A stretch of DNA of 64,000 nt from Rosellinia necatrix (Eukaryota; Ascomycota; Sordariomycetes; Xylariales; Xylariaceae), in NCBI GenBank assembly GCA_021209875.1, contig JAGYVD010000004.1:4377001-4441000 (forward strand). Direction: 5' to 3'. The position numbers and the translations under genes are program-made. Below the pieces are notes generated by a model that was given only the letters and a program-made list of their open reading frames with translations, made no database searches and had not been told where the DNA came from. Of this stretch, positions 47,103 through 56,332 are shown piece by piece; the stretch's first letter is position 1, and each line of letters opens with the position of its first letter.

Positions 47103-48828
47103 AGATGCTACCTTCTTTGTAGCCGAACGACAACCTCCCAAGCACAACCCATTAGAGAATGAATATGCTCCGAAGCCGAGGGACCGAATTCAAATTTAAT
47201 TCAACAGTATGCTACTGACAAGTATATAGCTGCGACAGCGTCGTTAAACTTGTTGTCTATATATTGGGTTTGGACCTGAGGGTTAGTTAGTTGCTACTGA
47301 GATCTGCAAATATTGATGTGAAGTTTACACCCAATGCCAACGGCGTCGACGGGCGCTCCAAAAGGCCTACCCCAATTAGGGGCTCGGCGACCACTTTAGG
47401 ATAGAGACTCTGCAGTCACAAGGATATACGTATTTAGATGTGGTATCCAGAAGGAGCGGGTTAGCATGTGATAGAGCAGCTCATTGTTCCATCTAAAAGT
47501 TATGCTTGCTAAAGGCAAAGAGGACACCGCTTGGTAGGCCATTAAGCAGGTAAGCTGCTGGGACATGACGTAGTATATCATGGTTCTGGAATCTATTCGA
47601 CATAGCGGGTAATCTCTTGTTTGAGCGACTATGGCGAGAGTTCAATCGGACCCAGCTGCACCATTTTCGGTTCGAATAATAAGACCCGTGGCACTCGAGA
47701 GGCGGCAGTTCGTCTCTCACGATACACTGCACATAACATAACCGAGCTCCCCCGAGGTTGAGGCGGGTTATTAGGGCCGGGTAATTTTTGGGGCGGGCCA
47801 CATAGTTGCAGACGGCCGTAGATCTCGTAGTCGAATTTTACCTGGTCACGGGCCAATGAGCGATCTGGTGGGCTTTGTGACGTTCGGTATGGCACAGGCA
47901 ATATATCGCGGGACGCCAGCCGCCCGTGCTAAGCAGGCGGAGCGTATTGACACACAACGCAATACGCGGACAATGGCCCAAGCACCCATGACCCTTGATT
48001 GCACATTACACGAAAGTCGGTAATATGGGAGGGGTGTGCCACGCTGTGGACTAGATATCCGATGGCCATGTATACCAGACGGCACAGTCACGAATCAGTT
48101 CTGGCGGGACCGTGGTGCTCTGAGTAGACTTAAATAACTGTCAAATCCCGGCCTGCTGGGTGCCGGCAACCTTTGTGTATACTATAACTACGTGCATGTA
48201 GTGAACGGAGTGTACGCCTATGGATGGCCCTGTTCTGATTACCAGATTTGCGAATTGCGAAGCACCCCATCATCCAGAACCGGCCACAGACCATAGTTAT
48301 CGTGAGTCAGATCTGCACGTCGAACGCCGCGGCACAGTCAGAATCTGACATAGCCCACAAGGAATACTAGGGAGACCTGCGAGGCATCAAGGTAATATTT
48401 ACGGCGACGTAGCATCGCCCCAGGCGCCATTGAGGGAAGCACATCTAGGCTGCCCTGGGCAGGCGGGAGGCATCGTCTGTCCACTTGGCCTGAGAAGTTG
48501 CAGGATCGATCTGAGATCTGAGGGGGAAAGCAGTGACGGCAGAGCTCGTTTACCGGACCAATGTCAGAAGGCGGGAGTCCGTTCCCTGAATGAACCGAAA
48601 CGGGCCAGCTACCGAAGGATAAAGAGACTGGGTGAGACAACAGGGGGGTTTTCCGGAATACTTCGGGCAATTAGTCCCCCAGGTGCGCCACTGGAGCCCA
48701 AAGGGGGACCGAAGGACCATCGTGCAAGGTGTACGCACCGAGAGATTGGGGAAGGTTGTGTTGCGCGAAGAGGTAGCTAGCAAGTAAGTACCGATGCTCC
48801 CGATTCAGTTATTTATCTTGCAAGCACC

Positions 48829-48897
48829 ACCACCACCATCGTGGTTGTCGTTGTTGCCGTTATCATTGTCGTTATTGTTGCTGTTGTTGTTGTTGTT

Positions 48898-48936
<39 letters not shown>

Positions 48937-48980
48937 TTCGTCGTCGTCATCATCATCATCATCGTCATCATCACCATCAA
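48829..48980. repeat. GTT/GTC/ATC trinucleotide microsatellite
   Basis: About 150 bases of trinucleotide repeat: GTTGTT grading into (GTC) at 48898-48950, then (ATC). It is open in several frames and creates artificial Asp- or Val-rich frames. Confidence 0.9.
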
Positions 48981-49231
48981 CCCCAGTCACCGCCAACCCC
49001 GTCGCTGCTCTCGTCGCGATGCCTCTTCTTACACGGGGTGCGCCGTACTATTTTTATAACCGTTGTATGTTCAAATGAATGGAACGTGCCTAATGCGCCT
49101 CTAAATAAGATGCTTACAGTCAATACAGAGCTTACATGGGGTCCTGGCCCAGGTTATGTGCTCGGTAATAGTGTACCCAGCTAGCTATCTCTGACACCAC
49201 GGTCTCTGACACGACGACGGCATCGTTCAAT

Positions 49232-51745
49232 ATGGACGGGGATTTGGGATACCACCTTATGTCGACAAATGTACCCCCGATGGTGCAGATGCTCCATCGG
49301 AACCAACAGCCGCCGCACCGAAAACAAGCCAAGACCTCGAAGATATCCACCTGGGCCACCGCTGTTGTCTCCGCTTCCTCCAAGACACCTGCAGTGTCAG
49401 GAACCGCTACCAGCGCTGCGACGAGCAGTGCGGCCACCACCAGCACCGCCTCCACTCTTTCCACCTCCCCTATTACTGCCCCCCCTATTACTGGATTTGA
49501 TACCGACCTCACGACGATCCCCACCGACACCGATACCACCAAAACTAACACCGACACCAACACCGACACCAACGCTAACACCAACACCAACACCAACACC
49601 AGCACCAACACCAGCACCAACACCAGCGCCAACAACACCAATACTAACACCAGCCTCGCCAAGTTAAACGCTCTTGAAGACGACACTACCCCGACTGCTG
49701 CTGTTACTATTACAACGACCACTGTTACCACCACCTCCTCCGCTACCACCTCCACCACTACCACCACCACCACCACTTTCGTCCCTACCCTTACCGACCT
49801 CGGTTGCGTTCGCGAAACGCTCGACCCTCGCGGATGTGATACTTCAACTGATCCCGAGCAGAGCACTGCCGGCCGTCGACCTAGGCTCAGCTTTGGCGAC
49901 CGCCGTCCGCGGCTGTTTGGGAGGTCAGCTGGAAGACGTGCTGCTTCACTGACAAAATCGCCATCGCCAATCCCGAGCCCATCCCCACAGGTCGCTCACC
50001 CAAGATCCTCCTCGAGCGACTGTGGCTCCTCCTATCTTGGTCCGTCACACTCGGACCACGGCCTGCCCATCGCTTCACGTCACGCCACTACCACCGCTCC
50101 GCCGCCCGCACCCCAGTCTGCGTCGGCGTTCGCATCGCCCCCAGCCTCCCCGTCGCCATACTTTCCTAAGCATACATACTTCAACCGCTCTACTGATGAT
50201 CACGTCTCTCGTCACCATCATAGGCCCCTGATCCGGCTCTACGGGCGGGACCCATTCCACCTGAAGTCCACGCACCAGCCTCCGCCACCATCATCCTTGG
50301 TTGAGACAGACGCCGGTCCAACCAAGGGTGCTGGTTTGCATGGTTGTCGTCGCACACCGGCTTTCCCTGTCTTGCATCAAGCACCCTACCCTATTCAGTA
50401 TTCTATCCCCAGTGATCTGCCGCCCCCAAGCCGTCGTGCGCCTGCCAACGCGCCTAGAATAATGGCCTCCAACGAAAATCTTCTGTCCTCGTCGGCGGAG
50501 AAGAGTGGCGCTCTCTCTACTGCCTCACTTGCCACGTCCACGACTTCGAAGCCCCATGGTGCCCAGCTTCAAGACTCCAAAGCCTTCATCGTCCGCAACG
50601 GTCGCACTTACATCAACGAGCCCGCCTTGCCGTATCCTCTGCCTGTGGATCTCCCGGAGCTGCACCGACAATCCCTCCGCACGCTCCTCATGTTCCAATT
50701 GTTCGGTGGTCCTATCCTTTCGACCGCTTTTGCAAGCAAACCCCCCACTCGTGTTCTCGATGTCGGCTGTGGTGCAGGGTTTTGGAGCATGATGTGTCAT
50801 CGATATTTCGCTCAGCATGGCCATTCCACTATTTCGTTTACTGGCCTTGATATCGTGCCATTAGGCGGATCAGGGGCCGATGCGAGTTCCAAACCTGACA
50901 AGGAAATGAGGTGGCAGTTTGTTCAGCACGATATACGCCAAATACCGTGGCCTTTCATTGATGGCGAATTCGACTTGGTTATGGTCAAGGATATGGCATT
51001 CGCCACCTCCTTCCGCGACTCGCAACTAATCATGGAGGAGTATTTGCGTGTCTTAAAGCCTGGCGGCGTCTTGGAATACTGGGAAACCGACTCGACTATT
51101 CGTATGCTCCGTCCGCACGCACCGAAGAGTACGGGAACGAGGATGCACGACGATGATACCTCAAGCGATGGTGGAGATGATGAGGATAATGCAGAGAGAA
51201 TGGGGGCGTACGTTATGACTACGAACACGCCAATAAGTGCCCCTCTTAACTCCTACCTGGTTGAGTATAACGGATGGTCGAGCAAGGCGTTGGAGGCACG
51301 TGGGCTATCTGCCGTTCCTTGCACGCTCATCGGGGCATACTTACTGCAAGAGGCCGAGTCACTGACGGATGTGCACTCGAAACGGCTGGCGGTTCCGCTA
51401 AGCGAGATCAGATGGGAGCGCGAAGGGGTCGGCGGTGTTGTGACAAAGGATGGGAAGGGCTATATCGACACGCAAAAAGGAAAATTCAAGGACCAAGATT
51501 GGAAAACCGGAAGCCCCGTAACACCACCTCAATCGGCTCTACGGAGGACGGCGCTTGAGACGACGGTGAACTTCATCCTCGCTCTCGAACCGCTACTACG
51601 GGAGGTGAGCGGGAAAAGCCAGGAGGAATGGGATACGTGGGCGGGCAAAATGACGAATGACCTTCTACGAGAGGGTGGCACAAGCTGGGGCGAATGTCTA
51701 GAGGTGGGAGTCTGGACTTCCCGGAAGCGGCATGGCAAACTTTGA
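49232..51745 (+). CDS. SAM-dependent methyltransferase with long repeat-encoded N-terminus
   Basis: An open frame of 837 codons. Residues about 445-830 are the conserved part. A pre-domain (AFIVRNGRTYINEPALPYPL, LPELHRQSLRTLLMFQLFGG) is followed by a class I methyltransferase fold. Motif I is VLDVGCGAGFWSMM (about 507-520), the acidic loop is FTGLDIVPLG, motif IV is FDLVMVKDMAFATS, and the post-motif is LRVLKPGGVLEYWETDS. The C-terminal region ends ECLEVGVWTSRKRH. Residues about 60-190 are Thr/Asn/Asp/Ser-rich and encoded by AACACC-type hexamers, and residues 190-440 are Ser/Pro-rich. The true start may therefore be further downstream (for example ATG 50462, MASNENLLSSSAEKS). The substrate is unknown. 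The frame is intact through the domain. Confidence 0.8.
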   Translation: MDGDLGYHLMSTNVPPMVQMLHRNQQPPHRKQAKTSKISTWATAVVSASSKTPAVSGTATSAATSSAATTSTASTLSTSPITAPPITGFDTDLTTIPTDTDTTKTNTDTNTDTNANTNTNTNTSTNTSTNTSANNTNTNTSLAKLNALEDDTTPTAAVTITTTTVTTTSSATTSTTTTTTTTFVPTLTDLGCVRETLDPRGCDTSTDPEQSTAGRRPRLSFGDRRPRLFGRSAGRRAASLTKSPSPIPSPSPQVAHPRSSSSDCGSSYLGPSHSDHGLPIASRHATTTAPPPAPQSASAFASPPASPSPYFPKHTYFNRSTDDHVSRHHHRPLIRLYGRDPFHLKSTHQPPPPSSLVETDAGPTKGAGLHGCRRTPAFPVLHQAPYPIQYSIPSDLPPPSRRAPANAPRIMASNENLLSSSAEKSGALSTASLATSTTSKPHGAQLQDSKAFIVRNGRTYINEPALPYPLPVDLPELHRQSLRTLLMFQLFGGPILSTAFASKPPTRVLDVGCGAGFWSMMCHRYFAQHGHSTISFTGLDIVPLGGSGADASSKPDKEMRWQFVQHDIRQIPWPFIDGEFDLVMVKDMAFATSFRDSQLIMEEYLRVLKPGGVLEYWETDSTIRMLRPHAPKSTGTRMHDDDTSSDGGDDEDNAERMGAYVMTTNTPISAPLNSYLVEYNGWSSKALEARGLSAVPCTLIGAYLLQEAESLTDVHSKRLAVPLSEIRWEREGVGGVVTKDGKGYIDTQKGKFKDQDWKTGSPVTPPQSALRRTALETTVNFILALEPLLREVSGKSQEEWDTWAGKMTNDLLREGGTSWGECLEVGVWTSRKRHGKL
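49536..49665 (+). repeat. AACACC hexanucleotide array inside the methyltransferase frame
   Basis: About 20 degenerate copies of ACCAAC/GACACC units encode an Asn-Thr/Asp-Thr run. Being a multiple of three it keeps the frame, so its length can vary without loss of the gene. Confidence 0.85.
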
Positions 51746-52470
51746 TAACGACTCAGACGACATTGACGATGGAAAACGCTATCTCTGCCTTGGATAGGCC
51801 GGGTTCTCGGCCAAGCCTTTGCATATTACTTTTAACCCTTCAGGGGCTCAAACATATACCACGATCTTGGCTGCAGCCGTCTTTTATACCCACACCGACC
51901 ATTTTGGCCAGCCCTTGCTTTTGGAGCCTCTTTTCAGCTACGTACCACCGTATCGTTTCCTTAGCGTTCGATACCTTTTGAGATAGTATCTGCATAGCGT
52001 TTCGTTGTCAGCACATCCCTTCACCGCACTGGGTCAACAGGTTCAGATGAGAGGCACAATAAATAAATAAATAAAAACAGAGAGAGAGAGAGAGAGAGAG
52101 ACAGCGCAACGCGGCCTCAAGCATAATATCTAGTGGAGGAAGCGTGCATCCCTCGCTCTCTAGAGTGTCCAGGTTAGAGGCTGGAAGGGCCAACATGTTC
52201 ATTTAAGGAATTAAGTTTTGGGTAGATGTGTGGATCTGTACATTTCGTCTTGGGTACGTGTGTAGAATTGGGTTACAAATGGGTTGTCATAGATAGTAGA
52301 ATTCATGGTCCGAAGAAGTCAAAGCTTTTTGCCATCGAGGCTCATCAGGGCTTGGTATAGATGTGCTAGTGTTACGAAAAAGGGGTCAAGCATATTTGAT
52401 GAAGGCAAAGGCAGCAAACGGCCTATCAGCCTACCTAGGCAGGCATGGATGGGCTGTGAGCATTATGGAC
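51746..52470. other. Convergent 3' region between the methyltransferase and LYR genes
   Basis: Contains a short ATAA repeat and a GA microsatellite (52078-52102). I searched it for the missing C-terminal exon of the LYR gene on the minus strand and found none. No other gene is visible. Confidence 0.6.
52078..52102. repeat. GA dinucleotide microsatellite
   Basis: About eleven GA units next to a short ATAA repeat (52058-52073). Confidence 0.9.
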
Positions 52471-52956
52471 TTACAGTGCTTCTATCTCTGTTCGAGGTAG
52501 GTAAGTTAGTATACTGTATAGTTGCAGTAATACAAACAGGACATCGATTCAATAGCTTTACAACGATAGAGGATAAAACGCAGGGGATCAGGGATGCACA
52601 CACCTTTCTTCACGAACTCGGCTCGCTCTATCCCCTTCCGGATATCGTCCTCGCTCCGCATCTGTGCGTTCGCCATGAAGGCGCGGTGCAGCCGCGGCCG
52701 AAAATAGGACAACCCCAACGGGTAATCTTTTCCCATGTGGAGGAGCTCTAGATAGGTTGCATACATGTGAGTCCCCGAGACAGACAGACAGAGATCATGC
52801 ATGTATGTATATGTATGTATGTCTGTCCTTATACAAATAGGGGAACAGCTTGAATCGGCAGGCATATGATTGTTTGGGTAGTGTAGGCAGGCAGCTCGAC
52901 GCACCCTTGTAAATGGCGATGACCTGGCGCCTCAATTCCGGATTCGTGCCCTGCAT
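52471..52956 (-). CDS. Small LYR-family protein, ETFRF1/LYRM5-like (probable mitochondrial assembly factor)
   Basis: Three short exons, 52905-52956, 52604-52747 and 52471-52487, are phase-consistent (introns 157 and 116 nt) and encode about 70 aa. Reading the joined product in segments: MQGTNPELRRQVIAIYK, then ELLHMGKDYPLGLSYFRPRL, HRAFMANAQMRSEDDIRKG, IERAEFVKK and EIEAL, followed by a TAA stop. The order and spacing (LRxxVxxIYKELLxxGxDYP, FRxRLxxAF, IxxAEFVxKEIEAL) match LYRM5/ETFRF1, which binds electron-transfer flavoprotein in the mitochondrial matrix. Family members usually continue with a basic helix of about 15-20 residues after EIEALY. Here the stop overlaps a perfect GTAAGT donor, so a further exon may exist, but none was found. 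It is divergent from the thioesterase gene across about 620 bp. Confidence 0.8.
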
Positions 52957-53577
52957 TGTAACTGTACGTCGCTGTTCCGGGGGAAGGGGGAGGGGGGGGG
53001 ATCGCACCCATCTGGCATGCGCGTTGTGCCGTCAATGTACTACTAGGTAAGTTAAGTAGGTTCGATGCCGGGAGGGGATGGTGGATGGTGGAGGTGAGGA
53101 TGAAACACACCGACGCTCTCGCTCTCTGGAGGCTGGCTGTGCTTTACCACGCCCCCACAACCCACTGTGCTGGGCACCTACACTACCTAATAACCTCGGC
53201 AACCCCGTCTAACGGTTAGTGTCCTAGCCGCTGAGCTTAGCTGCCATCCGAGCGCATTTAGAGGAGGGGGGGTAAGGCAAGCAAGCAAACAAGAGCCCCT
53301 CCAAAGCTCCCCCGACCGAAGGGGGGAGCCGGGACAAGCCGGTCGGTCCCTAAGCCCCTACGACAACGCCCTTCCGACGACATCGGTCGGATCTACATAT
53401 CATATCATTATCTTACCAACCGAGCAACTCGAATGTACTCGGGGGATGGGAATAGTGCGATAGGTCCCGCTGATCGAGAAACTCAAGGAAGGGCCTAACT
53501 ACACAACGGCCTTTCTCTCTCTCTCTCTCTCTCTCTCCTGACGCACACGTACGCGCGCAAAGCACGCACACTCACCA
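52957..53577. promoter_or_regulatory. Candidate bidirectional promoter between the LYR and thioesterase genes
   Basis: The 621-bp gap separates two divergent start codons. It contains a G-rich run (52980-53000), TAGG/TACC elements (about 53043 and 53175) and a 27-base CT run at 53511-53537, about 40 bases upstream of the thioesterase ATG. CT-rich tracts near fungal start sites are common core-promoter features. No TATA box at a convincing distance was identified, so the promoter role is inferred from gene orientation alone. Confidence 0.45.
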
Positions 53578-53687
53578 ATGTCTCTCCGACCGCCGCTCGC
53601 GGGGGGTTTCCGCGCCCTCCAGCCGCGGTCGAGAGCCGCCGCCGCCGCCTCCGCCACCAGCATCCTACTACCAACAACAACAACAGC

Positions 53688-53721
<34 letters not shown>

Positions 53722-55268
53722 GCAGCAGCAGTGCGCGCGCCAACCGTGCGCGGCGGCCCCTTCACTAGCGGCAGCAGAGCCGCCCTATCATCCACCACCA
53801 GCAATGCCGCCGCCGCCGCCGCCGCCGCGCGGAAGCCGCCGCCGCCGGGCCGGTGGGTGTCGGACGTGCGCGCGCGGGTCGGGCGGTGCGTGGGGTTCGG
53901 GTGCGACGCGGGGCAGGCGGCGCGGGCGGCCGGCGTGCTGGGGCGCTGGCGCGCGGCTGGCGCGAGCTCGCGGCCGGCGGCGACGGCTTCCTCACGGGGC
54001 CCGGCCGCGGCCTCGAGGGCCAGCAGGTCGTGTGGGGGGAGATGGACAGCTTTGTAGGTTGGCCGCCGCCCGTTGATCTTTTTTCTTTCTTCCTTCCTTC
54101 CTTCCTTCCTTCCTCCCTTCCTTCCGTCCTCCCTCCCTCTCTCTCTCTCTCTCTCTCTCGCTCTCTCTTTTTCTCTCTTAGGTCTTTACTGCTGGGCGGC
54201 TGGGGGAGGATGCGATCTCTGTGTTGCGGGCAGCTAGCCAAAGTGGACGGGCCGAGTGCGTGAGTGGATGGGTGGATTGATAGTGTGGTGTGTTAGGCGC
54301 GTTGCTGGCCTAGGCTAATGGTCGTCTCGCCGCAGGCCACCCCGAGGCGGGAAAGGGGGGCGATGTAGTCCCGGCTGGTCTATGAGACGATACTAACCCG
54401 GGCGAGTATGCGACGCTTAAAAGGCCCCTAGCTAGACGAGGGCATCGTGAGGAAACTCTTGGGTTGTTAGCCATATTGTGACTCGAAAATGTTCGCAAAG
54501 GCAATGGATGCTTGTCTAGGTAATATGGCTAACGAGGACGCGCTATACCAGGGCCACGTCAACAACGTCAATTATATACGATACGCCGAGTCGGCACGCG
54601 TGAACTGGATTCGACACTTCGCAATCCAGAACCCGGAGCACCAAGACGCATGGAGGGATCTCATGATGCCGAAGACCATCGGCTTAATAATGCAGTCCAT
54701 CAAGGCGGACTACAAATTCGTAAGTATTTCCCTACTGCGTTTTACATAACCGTATCACGATTTCGCTGTACCGTTCCAGACACTGGCATCGGTGATCGGT
54801 TTCTTCTTCTTCTTGTGGCCCCGGGTCATCACGTAAATATTACAATTGACAAGGGGCACAAGAAAAAAAAACAGTATATCTAGCTAACGCGGTACTCTAC
54901 AATGCCCCCGCCAGCCCATGACGGCACCGGACACCATATCCGCATACCAGAGGCTGCGCGCCCCGCCGGGGCCGACGGACACGGCGCTGCTCCTCGAGTG
55001 CGTCGTCCTCTCGCACAACCACCGCCGCATCGCGGCGCGGACGACCGAGGAAATCGCCATCTACGACTACCGCGAGGCCAGGAAGACCGTGCTCCCGGGC
55101 TTCATGATCGACGTCTTCCGCGACATCTGGCGGCAGCAGGAGGAGCGGGCGGAGGAGGCCAGACGATCCATCTGGGGCTTGCTGGACGAGGTGCGGAGCT
55201 TGGAGAGGGAGACCTGGGATCGCGCGGATGCCGTGGAGGACTTTGGCGCTGCGGGGAAGGGAAAGTGA
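53578..55268 (+). CDS. Hot-dog fold thioesterase (4HBT-like), probably mitochondrial, with one frame break in exon 1
   Basis: Exons 53578-54053, 54552-54720 and 54915-55268. The N-terminus (MSLRPPLAGGFRALQPRSRA) is Arg-rich without acids, like a mitochondrial presequence, and is followed by a CAA-encoded Thr run (53680-53731). Exon 1 reads WVSDVRARVGRCVGFGCDAG in the first frame, but GWRELAAGGDGFLTGPGRG, LEGQQVVWGEMDSF lies in another. One extra base in the G4 run at 53940-53943 would join them. Exon 2 supplies the hot-dog signature (GHVNNVNYIRYAESARVNWI) directly after GEMDSF. Exon 3 supplies PMTAPDTISAYQRL and ECVVLSHNHRRIAARTTEEI. The family hydrolyses acyl-CoA thioesters; the substrate is unknown. 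The first intron is about 498 nt, unusually long for this window. Confidence 0.8.
53680..53731 (+). repeat. CAA trinucleotide microsatellite inside the thioesterase frame
   Basis: About 17 CAA/CAG units, read as ACA (Thr) in the used frame. In-frame length changes would only lengthen or shorten the disordered presequence region. Confidence 0.9.
54082..54178. repeat. Polypyrimidine microsatellites (TTCC and CT) in the first thioesterase intron
   Basis: TTCC units grade into CTCTCT and then CTCTTTTTCTCT, almost free of purines on the + strand. They lie inside the predicted 498-nt intron and probably account for part of its length. Confidence 0.85.
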
Positions 55269-56305
55269 CCCGGACGGGTGTCAGGTTGGACGTTACGTGG
55301 TCGACGACATATGGCGAGCGTTATTGATACGTTGAAGAGCCAGCCAGATAAGGCTACGGTACGGGTAGACGTTCCTTGGGCCAAAACCAACGTCGTACAT
55401 TTAGCGCTGCTATAGATCTATAATTTTAGAGGGCGAACTACAAGCTGCGTGGGTTCCCATCATTCCAATTATCAATCCATCCGATGACATATGGACCTGC
55501 CACAAGATAATCTGTCTCGTTTCGCCCCAGAACAACGAACTTCTGACTCACGGGGATGTTGGGCAGAAATAGTTCGCGTCAGACATCCATGTACTAGTGC
55601 CGAGGGGCGGCTCAGAGTAGGAAACCAAGTAGCAGATGCAACCTACGATCATTACTACCTTCCCGCGCATGAGGAGGTCCGGCTTGGTAGGCATAGCTGG
55701 GCTCGGCTGAGGCGGCTGTTGTGGAATTACCGGCACACCCTCCCCTGTGCTTATTCACTGCTTTGATACGCGGTAAGATCGTGATATATATGGACCAGGT
55801 GTCTTGGATGGTCTATACCCGATCGCGTGCGGCGCTTTATACAAGGCTAAGTGGCACTATTCCCACCGAGGCCGGGTTAGAGGACGACTGATCATAAAAG
55901 CTGGTGTTGGTTCAGGTAGTTCCCGAAATGCCAGAGCAAGCGCTCGATCGCCGAGAGGGGGGTGTTACGAAATACATCTTGTCTGTAATATGAATGATGA
56001 CCCATGAGGTCCTGCTGTTGAATATATCGCGTAAGAGACAGGGGACGGGGCTAAGATATATTGATAGATCGTGTACAACAGCGACTTACCAAGATCTATA
56101 ACTACTTAAGATATTTATTTACCTCTGAGCAAATGACGATGCTCCTGAAACCCTATAGTAGATCGTTAATCCCGAGTTTCATACATAGCCAAGCGATGTG
56201 GACCGTCCCACGGATCGAGTATGCCGATGCGCGCATCGACAGTCAAAAAAGGGATGAAGGGCAGTCGGTGTGTAGTATCATGTTCTACACATGCATGCGT
56301 TGTTG

Positions 56306-56332
56306 TGTGTGTGTGTGTGTGTGCACGCGGGC
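56306..56332. repeat. GT dinucleotide microsatellite
   Basis: About 10 GT units inside the large gene-free region. Confidence 0.85.

Larger units (their letters stand above)
44993..49231. other. 4.2-kb intergenic region between the divergent Ccr4 and methyltransferase genes
   Basis: The first kilobase is the Ccr4 leader/promoter side and may hold an upstream exon. TAGG/TACC elements cluster at about 46500, 46610-46695 and 47047-47102 (a near-perfect inverted repeat). At 47490-48780 short open frames on both strands overlap each other and look like chance. A GTC/GTT/ATC trinucleotide microsatellite fills 48829-48980, about 250 bases upstream of the methyltransferase frame. No gene is supported. 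Confidence 0.55.

Noticed and set aside
48338..48783. Overlapping open frames of 110-116 codons on both strands
   Set aside because: Both strands are open over the same bases, neither resembles a protein family, and no splice or start context supports them.
48805..49059. Asp-rich or Val-rich open frames
   Set aside because: Pure products of the trinucleotide microsatellite.
49132..49866. 244-codon minus-strand frame opposite the methyltransferase N-terminus
   Set aside because: Val/Leu-rich translation of the complementary hexamer repeat; no independent evidence.
52305..52751. 148-codon + strand frame
   Set aside because: It overlaps the spliced LYR gene on the minus strand, which has family-level similarity and phase-consistent introns.
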